DNA from: Verrucomicrobiales bacterium
Lineage (GTDB): Bacteria; Verrucomicrobiota; Verrucomicrobiia; Limisphaerales; UBA9464
Length of the DNA stretch: 7,181 nucleotides
Direction: 5' to 3'
Assembly: GCA_003445095.1 (NCBI GenBank)
Contig: DLVS01000262.1
Span: 1,864-9,044 of the forward strand
In this document: piece by piece, positions 1 to 6,538 of the stretch
How positions within the stretch are numbered: position 1 is the stretch's first letter
How the letters are laid out: every line of letters begins with the position of its first letter
Made by a program: the position numbers and the translations under genes
The notes under the pieces: model-generated
What the model was told of the DNA's origin: nothing
Databases searched by the model: none
What the model saw: only the letters and a program-made list of their open reading frames with translations

Positions 1-2187
1 AGCTTCATCACCAACGTCCTGCACGTCGCGGGATTTCAGGAAGACGGCGGGGCGTTGACGGTAACATCGGTTCCCGGAGATCCCGTGGGTGGCGGCCTCA
101 CGGTGGATTTGAACTACGACGTGTTCCCGAGCGGCCTGTTCATTGATCTCCTCGGGATCGTGTGGTCGGACGGTCCTGACTTCCTAAACGCGGCAACCAA
201 CACTGCGCCCATATTGCTGCAAGAAGACGGGCGCGCGGTCGGCGTCCGATTTCCGAAAACGGGTCAGGACAGCGCCAATGGTCGGGTGGTGTTCGCTTCG
301 ATTGGATTGGAGTCGCTGCCGATGGACACGCCTGAGCCGAACAATCGAACCACCTTTCTTGCGAACGCGCTCCGCTTCCTGGCACCTGATCTCGTGGGCG
401 GTGCCACGCTGGCGTTCGATCAACCCGCGTACACCGTGCCCGGCAACGTCGTGATGGAAGTGACCGACAGCGATCGAGCTGGCTCGGGTAAGGTCACCGT
501 GACGGTCGCCAATGGAGACATTTCCCGGACAATCGAGCTGGCCGAAACGGTGAAACGCGGGGTGTTTCGCGGACGATTGACACTGGTGAGCCCGGATACG
601 GTGCTCAAGCCGGGACGCCTTCCCGCGGAGCACGGTGATGTGATTCAGGCGACTTATGCGCCCCCCTCGAGTTCTCCGGTGACGGCGGAAGCGCCGGTGG
701 ACACCGCGGCCCCGGAAATCTCTGACGTGAACAGCGAACCAGCCTACAACGAGGCGTATGTCACCTGGATCACCGACAAACCCTCGGACGCACTCGTGCG
801 ATTTGGGGAATCAGGTGGCAACGATTCATTCCTCACTCGCACCGCGTACGCGGCGGAACAGGCTACGGAGCATGAGGTGTTGTTGCGCGGTCTCTTGCCC
901 GACAAGAAGTATTACTTCCAAGTCGTGAGCCGTGATCCGGCGGGCAACGTGACCAAGGACAACAACGGCGGTGAGTTCTTTACTCTTCAAACGCTGACTC
1001 CCCTGGCGGCTCCCTGGGAAGACGATTTGGAGGAGGAACTTCCTGGTTGGGCCGTGTACAACGACGACGGAGGCACCGGCGCTACCTTCCCAGGCGACGA
1101 TGACGAAGGCGGCGGCGACCTGTTAGGCACGGGATGGCGATGGGGAATTCCGGAGAATCTTGCGGGCGTCACGGCACTGAGCGGCGAAAACGTCTGGGCC
1201 ACCAACTTAAAAGGTGAAGATGTAGATTTCGGGATCAGCGATCTCATCAGCCCGGCGATCAGCCTGGTCGGCGGCAATCGAGCGACGCTCCGATTCTGGC
1301 AGTACTATGATTTCAGCGTAACGGGCGGCGGCGAAGATGACCCGTTTGGCGACTTCGTCCTGGAGGCGGCCCAAGTGGCCCTTTCGACCGATAATGGAGC
1401 GACCTGGAAAGATCTTTACGCGGTGACTGACGAAGTGTCTGGCGACTGGGAAGAGGTCGAAGTCGATCTCACAAAATACGTCGGTTCCGTGATCCGCCTG
1501 CGTTTCAACTATCAACTGTTTGCGTTTACGCCGGGACCACGGCTTGGTTGGTTGCTGGACGACATCGCAGTCGAGCTCAACACCGTACCTGAGTCGGCTC
1601 TGACCATTTCCAATAACCTGGCCCAAGCCGCGTTCACCCTCACCGGACCTACCACCGTTGTGGGAGAAGGACTGCTGCTAAGGACCAACGTTCCGCCGGG
1701 AGAATATATCGTTACCTGGCAGCCGGTGCCGCATTACGTAACTCCCGTGGCCCAAACAAATACGTTAACCGCGAATGCGAGCGTCACCCTCACCGGCCGC
1801 TACACATTCCCGGACGTCAACGCGAACAACATCAGCGATGCGTGGGAATCGCAGTATTTTGGCTCGGTGAATCCAAACTTCACAGGCGCCGGCGACACGG
1901 ATCGCGACGGAGTCACGGACGCGGCGGAATGGCAGGCCGGAACGGACCCGAACCTTGCCACCAGTCGATTGCGGCTCGAGTCGCCGACAATCTTATCCGA
2001 CGGCCGGCTGCGCTTTCAGTGGGAGACGGTGGCCGGTCGCCAGTATCAATTTGAAACTAGCAACGACCTAGAGGAGTGGGTTCCTGCTGACGCTGCCGTT
2101 CGTGCCACCGGGGCGCCCCTCATCGTCACGCTTCCGCTGTTGGATCCGCGGATCCCGTTCTTCTTCCGAGTAGTGGTAACTCCTTGA
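1..2187 (+). CDS. Large secreted multidomain protein (FN3, MAM-like, Ca-loop), C-terminal part
   Basis: The reading frame is open from base 1 to the TGA at 2185-2187 (728 visible residues), so the true start lies outside the window and the TTG at 55 is not a credible start. Domains by visible residue: about 1-130, a fold resembling the glutamine-amidotransferase-like modules of secreted proteins, ending in a 'FLANALRFL' helix; 137-220, a beta domain with 'ELAETVKRGVFRG'; 236-330, a fibronectin type III domain ('YVTWITDKPSDALVRFG', then 'LLPDKKYYFQVVSRD'); 335-525, a MAM or immune-inhibitor-A-like jelly roll ('VALSTDNGATWKDLY', 'GWLLDDIAVEL'); 535-600, a PEGA-like beta domain with 'PPGEYIVTW'; 632-650, an Asp-rich calcium loop 'DTDRDGVTDAAEWQAGTDP'; 660-728, a terminal beta domain with 'YQFETSNDLEEW' and 'FFFRVVV'. 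The parts are typical of exported adhesion or hydrolase proteins. A peptidase such as S8 or M6 could lie upstream, but no catalytic residues are visible. An acidic Gly/Asp stretch sits at 364-372. Confidence 0.85.
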   Translation, partial: SFITNVLHVAGFQEDGGALTVTSVPGDPVGGGLTVDLNYDVFPSGLFIDLLGIVWSDGPDFLNAATNTAPILLQEDGRAVGVRFPKTGQDSANGRVVFASIGLESLPMDTPEPNNRTTFLANALRFLAPDLVGGATLAFDQPAYTVPGNVVMEVTDSDRAGSGKVTVTVANGDISRTIELAETVKRGVFRGRLTLVSPDTVLKPGRLPAEHGDVIQATYAPPSSSPVTAEAPVDTAAPEISDVNSEPAYNEAYVTWITDKPSDALVRFGESGGNDSFLTRTAYAAEQATEHEVLLRGLLPDKKYYFQVVSRDPAGNVTKDNNGGEFFTLQTLTPLAAPWEDDLEEELPGWAVYNDDGGTGATFPGDDDEGGGDLLGTGWRWGIPENLAGVTALSGENVWATNLKGEDVDFGISDLISPAISLVGGNRATLRFWQYYDFSVTGGGEDDPFGDFVLEAAQVALSTDNGATWKDLYAVTDEVSGDWEEVEVDLTKYVGSVIRLRFNYQLFAFTPGPRLGWLLDDIAVELNTVPESALTISNNLAQAAFTLTGPTTVVGEGLLLRTNVPPGEYIVTWQPVPHYVTPVAQTNTLTANASVTLTGRYTFPDVNANNISDAWESQYFGSVNPNFTGAGDTDRDGVTDAAEWQAGTDPNLATSRLRLESPTILSDGRLRFQWETVAGRQYQFETSNDLEEWVPADAAVRATGAPLIVTLPLLDPRIPFFFRVVVTP

Positions 2188-2251
2188 CCGGAGTCGAAAG
2201 CATGCGGCGGTGATTCAGGAAAGCGTCTGGAGCGCGAGGATCCTCCCATGT

Positions 2252-2281
2252 TGGTAGGGCTGTGTTCCACCGCGGCCCCAT
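2252..2281 (+). repeat. REP-like hairpin repeat, copy 1
   Basis: A 30-nt element begins TGGTAGGG and ends CCCCAT. GGGCTGTG (2257-2264) can pair with CGCGGCCC (2271-2278) as an 8-bp stem with two G-U wobbles and the loop TTCCAC. It aligns without gaps to the opposite strand at 2440-2411, with 24 of 30 positions identical. Several of the differences sit in the stem arms and keep the pairing, which suggests a dispersed palindromic repeat family. No T-run follows the stem. Confidence 0.6.
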
Positions 2282-2410
2282 TCATTTCCTTCGGGTGTGG
2301 ATATGACGGCGGAGAACAGGGGAAGCCTTTGGGCACGTGCGGACAAATTCTGCATGCGCCGCGTTGCCCTTGTTTTCCTGTTCGTGACTCCATTGCCTCA
2401 TCGGAACTAG

Positions 2411-2440
2411 ATGGGGGCGAGGTGAAACTCGCCCCTACCA
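2411..2440 (-). repeat. REP-like hairpin repeat, copy 2 (inverted)
   Basis: Read on the minus strand, this 30-nt element has the same frame as copy 1: TGGTAGGG, a 5-nt arm, TTTCAC, a 5-nt arm, CCCCAT. GGGGCGAG (2414-2421 on the plus strand) pairs perfectly with CTCGCCCC (2428-2435) around a 6-nt loop. The flanks AGATGG (2409-2414) and CCATCT (2438-2443) can extend the stem past a short bulge. It faces copy 1 at a distance of about 130 bases. It could act as a mobile REP-like unit, a transcript end or an mRNA 3' stabiliser; the sequence alone does not decide. Confidence 0.65.
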
Positions 2441-2475
2441 TCTTGAGGTGGTTGAGCACGATCCCGGACAATCCA

Positions 2476-2485
2476 AATCCGGATT
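2476..2485. repeat. Perfect 10-bp palindrome near convergent gene end
   Basis: AATCCGGATT is self-complementary and overlaps a second inverted repeat, CAATCC (2469-2474) with GGATTG (2481-2486). It ends 18 bases before the stop codon of the minus-strand coiled-coil gene, so it would lie in that gene's 3' untranslated region. No T-run follows on either strand. A role in transcript ending or stability is only a guess. Confidence 0.35.
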
Positions 2486-2503
2486 GAACCGGCAACCAGT
2501 GCC

Positions 2504-4441
2504 CTACTTCTTCAAGTCGTCGAAGTAGTCGCGCACGGAATTCCGATAGGCCTTGGGGACCTGCTCCTGGCTCAAGGCCGCTTGCGCGTCTGACTGGGCC
2601 GACTGCACCGCCTCGGCGTAGGCCACTTTGCTCTCACCTTTAATGCTCAATCCTTTGAGGGTGATGCTCGGCATCGGGCCACCGGGTTGGATTTGGCCCT
2701 TAAGCTTCGTCGTAGCCACATTGTCAGGCACGCTCGAGTCACGGTCGGAAATCCCGCGGCCGTCCTTATCCTTTCGCTCGAGTCCGGAGTTGTCCCAGGC
2801 ATCGGCGATTTCGTCGGGCATCGCCCAGGAACTGTCGTCTGCCCAATCCCCAAAACCTCGGTTGCCCTTGGGTTTACCACTCTTCCCTCCCGCGCCTCCG
2901 CTCTTGGAGCCCCAACCCTGGCAATTGCCGACGCACATTTGTGCTTTTTTCAGACCTTCCATCGTAGCCATCAGCGCCTGCAGATCGCCCATTTCATTGA
3001 GGAGCTTTTCCAACTCACTCTGCGCCGCGGCTAGCGCCTGCTGCGTGCCGGACGGGTTCCCAGATTGTAAGCGAGCCAAAGCTTGCCGAAGATGTTCTCC
3101 AACCTCGCCATACTGCTCACCCGGTTTGATCGCCTCCTGAACTTCTTTCGCGAGCTGTTGCTTTTGAGCGTCCGTCAGCTCTGTTTTTTTCACCAACTCT
3201 TGCATCTGACGAAGCGACTCAATCGCTGCCTGCGCCTGACCATTCTTCAGTTGCTCGGCGAGATCTTTGCCGAGCTTTTCGGCCTGTTGCTGGAGTTGCG
3301 CCATTTGCCGCGAAAGGTCGGCCATCTTCTCCAGGTCCTTCTCGGCGATTTCGAGGTCTTTGAGAAACTGGTCCACCTGCGCACCCTTCAAGGCGGCCAC
3401 GGCCTCGTCGAGGCTGGGCATGGGCAGCCCCAAAGCCTCCGCCTTCTTCGCCAACTCATTCGCCATGTTCTGCAATTGCTCTTGTTGAGCCGCTCGGGAA
3501 TCGGCGGACGCGTTGTCCGCCATCGCCTTCGCGGCGTCTTTCAGTTGGTCCAAATCCTTTTTCAGTTCTTTGGCGGCCTCGTCCGTGGGCGCTTTGTCGC
3601 CTAACTGTTTCTGCAGTGCCTCCATCTGCTTTTGCAACTGACTTTGGTTTTGCGGCGCGCTGCCGCCCGGTGTGCGGGCCGCCTTAGCCATTTTGCGGAG
3701 AGTCGGGTTCCGCGCCAGGTCGGTGGCTTGTTGACGCAACTGATCCGTAGCCTTGGCCAAATCTTTCAACGCGTCGTCCCGCGTGAGTTTCACTTGGCCC
3801 AGACGCTGGCCCAGCTCGTGAACGTCTTCGAGGTTCTTGCGGGCCGGTTCCGCTAAGGCCGGTCGCTGTTCCATGGAACGCTTTGATAAGGCAGCGAGTT
3901 CGCGACCGACTTCCTTGATGACCGCCGCGTCCTTCGACTGTTGCACCTGAGCCTTGGTTCGATAGGCGGGGAGAAACCCCAACGTCACCGTCAACGCCAA
4001 GAGGAGCGCCACGGCCCGAGCGATTCGCGGCAAACCCCAGGGAAGGAGCTTGCTCGCATCCACGTTAGCAGCCGCGGCCGAGGCATCCGCTACGACCAGA
4101 TCCCGCCACGGATCGGTTTCGGAGCGAGGGCTGAATTCCAAGGCAGTCGACAGCCGTTGCTGCAGTCCCTGTCGCTCATCCAGCCAACGAGCGGCCTCCG
4201 CCGACGTGGCGCGTCGCCGAAGTCCCCAGAGACATCCAGCAATCGGCAATGCGAGTCCGATCCAACCGGCCCACCGCACCCAGTCCGGGGAGATCGGCGC
4301 AACCTTGAACAGAGCCAGCGCAAACAAATAGAGAGCGGCGCCCGCGAGCGCCCCTTTCCAGAAGCCCACCCAACCTCGGAGCCACCGGAGGCGCGACGCC
4401 GTCCGGGTGACCGTGGACTCCACAATCGCAATCGGGTTCAT
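2504..4441 (-). CDS. Membrane-anchored long coiled-coil protein, probably periplasmic (DUF4175-like)
   Basis: The 645-residue protein ends at TAG (2504-2506). I chose the ATG at 4439-4441 because it puts the basic segment 'SRLRWLRGW' and the first membrane helix close to the N terminus; the ATG at 4484-4486 adds 15 Pro-rich residues and is the alternative, since neither has a clear Shine-Dalgarno. Hydrophobic segments lie near 26-45, 56-74 and 141-159. Between the second and third is 'WLDERQGLQQRLSTALEF' (86-103), a motif I associate with DUF4175-like membrane proteins often found near MoxR/VWA clusters. Positive charges before the first and after the second helix place the rest outside the cytoplasm. 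Residues 165-499 are almost entirely Gln/Lys/Leu/Ala-rich heptad sequence broken by a few prolines. Then come CVGNC (503-507), a Gly/Ser/Lys-rich linker (510-530) and a C-terminal 'VPKAYRNSVRDYFDDLKK'. No enzyme motif is visible and the function is unknown; an envelope structural or tethering role is an inference. Confidence 0.85.
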   Translation of the reverse strand: MNPIAIVESTVTRTASRLRWLRGWVGFWKGALAGAALYLFALALFKVAPISPDWVRWAGWIGLALPIAGCLWGLRRRATSAEAARWLDERQGLQQRLSTALEFSPRSETDPWRDLVVADASAAAANVDASKLLPWGLPRIARAVALLLALTVTLGFLPAYRTKAQVQQSKDAAVIKEVGRELAALSKRSMEQRPALAEPARKNLEDVHELGQRLGQVKLTRDDALKDLAKATDQLRQQATDLARNPTLRKMAKAARTPGGSAPQNQSQLQKQMEALQKQLGDKAPTDEAAKELKKDLDQLKDAAKAMADNASADSRAAQQEQLQNMANELAKKAEALGLPMPSLDEAVAALKGAQVDQFLKDLEIAEKDLEKMADLSRQMAQLQQQAEKLGKDLAEQLKNGQAQAAIESLRQMQELVKKTELTDAQKQQLAKEVQEAIKPGEQYGEVGEHLRQALARLQSGNPSGTQQALAAAQSELEKLLNEMGDLQALMATMEGLKKAQMCVGNCQGWGSKSGGAGGKSGKPKGNRGFGDWADDSSWAMPDEIADAWDNSGLERKDKDGRGISDRDSSVPDNVATTKLKGQIQPGGPMPSITLKGLSIKGESKVAYAEAVQSAQSDAQAALSQEQVPKAYRNSVRDYFDDLKK

Positions 4442-4585
4442 GGTGACGCCAAGATGGAACGCGGCGGGCGGTTTGGGAAGGGGCATATCGAAGTCAGGCG
4501 AGCTTTTGGATTATTGGCCACTGCTTTAGACCGACGCATGATCAGTTAGTCTCGCGCATTTAAGTCTTTGATCGCCGTCACCGGC

Positions 4586-4600
4586 CGTCGGTTACCGACG
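4586..4600. repeat. Short perfect hairpin between fmdB-like gene and coiled-coil gene
   Basis: CGTCGG and CCGACG flank a TTA loop (7 bp if the flanking T/A also pairs, leaving one base). It lies about 90 bases downstream of the FmdB-like stop codon and about 145 bases upstream of the coiled-coil start, both on the minus strand. It could mark a transcript end or a small regulatory hairpin, but no T-run follows and the stem is short. Confidence 0.3.
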
Positions 4601-4687
4601 CGTCGCTCCCAATCGGCTACTCCGGCTGTGGCGGCAGGCCGGCTTCGCACACCCAAAAGCCGCGGCATTGGGGCGTGGCTCGAGCAG

Positions 4688-4933
4688 TCACTGCCGTTCG
4701 TATTCTCCCTTGTTTACTCGTTTTAGGACGGTGAATCCGGCCTTTTTGGCATCCGACACCGATACGGGCTTGGTGATCGAGGGGGTGTTGAATCCCGTGA
4801 TTACTTTGCGAATGGGCCGCTTGCAGGCGGGGCAGGCCGTAAGCTCCGGGGCGCGCAAAGGCCGACGCAAGGTGAACCGACCACCACACGCGGCGCAGCT
4901 TCCCTCACAAAGTTCATATTCGTAAAGCGGCAC
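4688..4933 (-). CDS. FmdB-family zinc-ribbon protein
   Basis: This 81-residue protein opens with 'MPLYEYELCEGSC', the hallmark N terminus of FmdB-type putative regulatory zinc ribbons. Two cysteine pairs, C13-x-x-C16 and C34-x-x-C37, would bind one zinc ion. The spacing between the pairs (17 residues) is typical of the family. The Lys-rich tail ('SDAKKAGFTVLKRVNKGEYERQ') gives it a slightly longer C terminus than the minimal domain. The start is GTG at 4931-4933; it is chosen because the conserved MPLYEY begins exactly there, although no Shine-Dalgarno is evident upstream. The stop is TGA at 4688-4690. The family is named after a protein linked to formamidase or amidase regulation, but its molecular role is mostly unknown, and there is no amidase here to support that link. 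It sits alone between two larger genes with gaps of over 200 bases on each side. Confidence 0.9.
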   Translation of the reverse strand: MPLYEYELCEGSCAACGGRFTLRRPLRAPELTACPACKRPIRKVITGFNTPSITKPVSVSDAKKAGFTVLKRVNKGEYERQ

Positions 4934-5042
4934 GACGGACAGAATAACAAACCGACTGTTGGGCGCACACCTGATTCGGTTCGGGCAAGCCCGCTAACCG
5001 GCCGCTATCGGCTAACCACAACCTTCAATCGTTCGGTACCGC

Positions 5043-5066
5043 CTTTGGTGGTACGTGCCACCAAAG
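5043..5066. repeat. Perfect 9-bp inverted repeat downstream of oxidoreductase gene
   Basis: CTTTGGTGG (5043-5051) and CCACCAAAG (5058-5066) are exact reverse complements around a 6-base loop TACGTG. It lies about 90 bases past the oxidoreductase stop and about 110 bases before the FmdB-like start, both on the minus strand. It may be a 3' hairpin that ends or protects the oxidoreductase transcript, or an operator for the FmdB-like gene. No T-run follows on either strand, so it is not a standard intrinsic terminator. Confidence 0.5.
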
Positions 5067-5154
5067 ATGAAATGAGCGGGACGAATTTCGAAGTGGCGAC
5101 GGCGAAAGTGACCCGGACGCAACCGACGCGAGGCACCAATTCCCGCAGCCGCGT

Positions 5155-6336
5155 TCATTTCGACACCGTGACCCACCGTCCTGCCTGGCTGCTCTTGAGG
5201 ATCGCCTCGCACAGTTGAACCTCGTAATGACCATCCGCCGCTGTCGCAAAGAGCACTGGAGTTTTCCGGCCGCTGGCAATGTGTTCGTACACGGCCCGAT
5301 AATTCATTTTGTGACTGTCGGGAAATCCCTCGGGATGTCCGCCGGGATTGTCCGTGAAATTGGCCACGTCCGTTGAAAAGCCCGCCGTTCCTCGTTGGAG
5401 GATTTGGTTGGGAGCATCTCGACGACCTACACGAATCTCGTTCGGATCTTGGAAGTTCCACTGCACGCTGCCTTGGGTGCCATAGATTCCCAAGTACAAG
5501 TCGCACTTCCATCCGGCGGCCACTTGCGAAATCGAGGCATTCGCATGAACCCCGTTAACAAATCCGTGCGGCGACTTCCCAAACCGTAACAGCACACTCC
5601 CGAAATCCTCCGTGTCCACCGCGTAGGGCACCATCTTCTTTGGGTCCACCACGGCAAACGTCTGGACCTCACCCTTAGGACGAAAGCGGGTTTTGTGAAA
5701 GGTCTCTAAATGGGCAAACACCGATTCGGCCCGCGCCCCGAGGACAAAGGAAACGGCATCGATCCAATGGGTGCCGATGTCACCCACGGCGCGGAGTTTT
5801 CCTCCTTCGCTGGCGAGCAGGCGCCAGTTGTAGTCGGTGTCGTGGAGCAACCAATCCTGAAAGAAGTGCCCCTGGACATGCATGATTTGGCCTAGTTCTC
5901 CGCGCTCGACCAACGCTCGCATCTGCAGCACGGCCGGAAAGAATCGGCACATGTAATTCACCGCAAATACGGGGCAGCCGGGCTTGTGGACCGCAGCCAC
6001 CACCTTGGCCGTTTCTTTCGTGGTCATGCCCAGGGGCTTCTCGCACACCACATGTTTCCCGGCTTTCAAAGCGGCGAGCGCCTGTTCGACATGAACTTTG
6101 TTGGGCGAGGTGATGTGAACCACATCCACGTCCGGCGAGTTGCACAGCGCTCGATAATCATAATCGCCGTAGACTTCACGAATACCCCACTTCGCGGCGG
6201 TCGCCTGGGCATTCTTGGTCGAGCCGCAGATGGCGGTCACTTGCACGCCGAGTCGCTTGAGTCCCTCGATGTGAACGGGACCGATGAAGCCTGTGCCGAT
6301 AATGCCAGCGCGAAGAGTATGGAGTGGGAGCGACAT
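5155..6336 (-). CDS. Gfo/Idh/MocA family NAD(P)-dependent oxidoreductase
   Basis: The 393-residue protein has the two-domain layout and length of the family. The N-terminal Rossmann domain starts with 'AGIIGTGFIG' (10-19, GxGxxG for dinucleotide binding), is followed by the 'SPNKVH' strand (77-82) and carries the conserved E-K-P at 99-101. The C-terminal alpha/beta domain contains 'GDIGTHWID' (185-193), in which D186 and H190 match the usual catalytic pair. Near the end, 'GGHPEGFPDSHKMNYRAVY' (332-350) resembles sugar-dehydrogenase-like members. The enzyme probably oxidises or reduces a sugar, inositol or related polyol in the cytoplasm; the substrate cannot be told. I use the ATG at 6334-6336 because the nucleotide-binding strand begins ten residues later. 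An in-frame start at 6405 would add 23 unconserved residues. No signal peptide is seen, unlike the Tat-exported members of this family. No strong Shine-Dalgarno precedes the start. Confidence 0.95.
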   Translation of the reverse strand: MSLPLHTLRAGIIGTGFIGPVHIEGLKRLGVQVTAICGSTKNAQATAAKWGIREVYGDYDYRALCNSPDVDVVHITSPNKVHVEQALAALKAGKHVVCEKPLGMTTKETAKVVAAVHKPGCPVFAVNYMCRFFPAVLQMRALVERGELGQIMHVQGHFFQDWLLHDTDYNWRLLASEGGKLRAVGDIGTHWIDAVSFVLGARAESVFAHLETFHKTRFRPKGEVQTFAVVDPKKMVPYAVDTEDFGSVLLRFGKSPHGFVNGVHANASISQVAAGWKCDLYLGIYGTQGSVQWNFQDPNEIRVGRRDAPNQILQRGTAGFSTDVANFTDNPGGHPEGFPDSHKMNYRAVYEHIASGRKTPVLFATAADGHYEVQLCEAILKSSQAGRWVTVSK

Positions 6337-6437
6337 AGTGCGAGGGGCCTTCGAATCGCAAATCTGACCGGGCGGGCGCGAGCCTAATGTTAGAAAACTG
6401 ACCACGGCAGGGTCGCCGCCAACAGCGTGGCCACTAT

Positions 6438-6471
6438 CAGTGACGCGGCCGAGGAATTCGACGCGTCACTG
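6438..6471. repeat. Perfect 10-bp inverted repeat upstream of oxidoreductase gene
   Basis: CAGTGACGCG (6438-6447) and CGCGTCACTG (6462-6471) are exact reverse complements separated by 14 bases. The element lies about 100 bases upstream of the oxidoreductase start and about 55 bases downstream of the stop of the unidentified minus-strand gene. An adjacent 8-bp palindrome, GTGGCCAC, is at 6427-6434. The position allows two readings: a regulator-binding site or leader hairpin for the oxidoreductase, or a transcript end for the preceding gene. No T-run follows the stem on the minus strand, and no convincing -35/-10 pair was found nearby. Confidence 0.5.
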
Positions 6472-6521
6472 CGCGAGCCCTACGAATTTAGGATTTATTG
6501 CAGGAGGCCCGCGCCACTGGG

Positions 6522-6538
6522 CCACTCAGAACGAGTGG
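6522..6538. repeat. Small inverted repeat over the stop of the edge gene
   Basis: CCACTC (6522-6527) and GAGTGG (6533-6538) pair around the 5-base loop AGAAC, and the TGA stop of the minus-strand hypothetical gene lies within it. The stem is short and partly coding, so it may be chance. Confidence 0.25.

Larger units (their letters stand above)
2188..2503. other. Convergent intergenic region, no gene
   Basis: These 316 bases separate the stop of the plus-strand secreted protein from the stop of the minus-strand coiled-coil gene. An open frame at 2248-2487 has no recognisable protein features, no ribosome binding site and two hairpin repeats inside it, so I do not call it. The region is rich in palindromic structure: GAGGATCCTC at 2236-2245, two related hairpins at 2252-2281 and 2411-2440, and AATCCGGATT at 2476-2485, nested in a CAATCC/GGATTG repeat at 2469-2486. 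None is followed by a clear T-run, so a classical intrinsic terminator is not evident for either gene, though hairpins between converging genes may still help end transcription. Confidence 0.7.

Noticed and set aside
55..57. TTG as start codon of the large secreted protein
   Set aside because: The frame is open and coding-like back to base 1 and residues there continue the same domain, so the gene starts outside the window.
2409..2443. Intrinsic terminator between the convergent genes
   Set aside because: The stem is strong, but neither strand has a T-run after it, and its similarity to a second hairpin nearby fits a repeat family better.
2248..2487. Plus-strand open frame of 79 codons in the convergent intergenic region
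   Set aside because: It contains both hairpin repeats, has no ribosome binding site, and the translation (Cys, Gly and Pro scattered) has no domain or hydrophobic pattern.
3083..3604. Leucine-rich plus-strand frame of 173 codons
   Set aside because: It is antisense to the Gln/Lys-rich coiled coil; CAG/AAG codons read backwards give Leu-rich protein, so it is a composition artefact.
3941..4549. Plus-strand frame of 202 codons, Arg-rich
   Set aside because: It is antisense to the membrane segments of the coiled-coil protein and has the Arg/Pro/Ser composition usual for shadow frames in GC-rich DNA.
4934..4980. Sigma-70-type promoter for the FmdB-like gene (TATTCT as -10 on the minus strand)
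   Set aside because: The -10 candidate is too close to the start codon and no matching -35 was found at a suitable distance.
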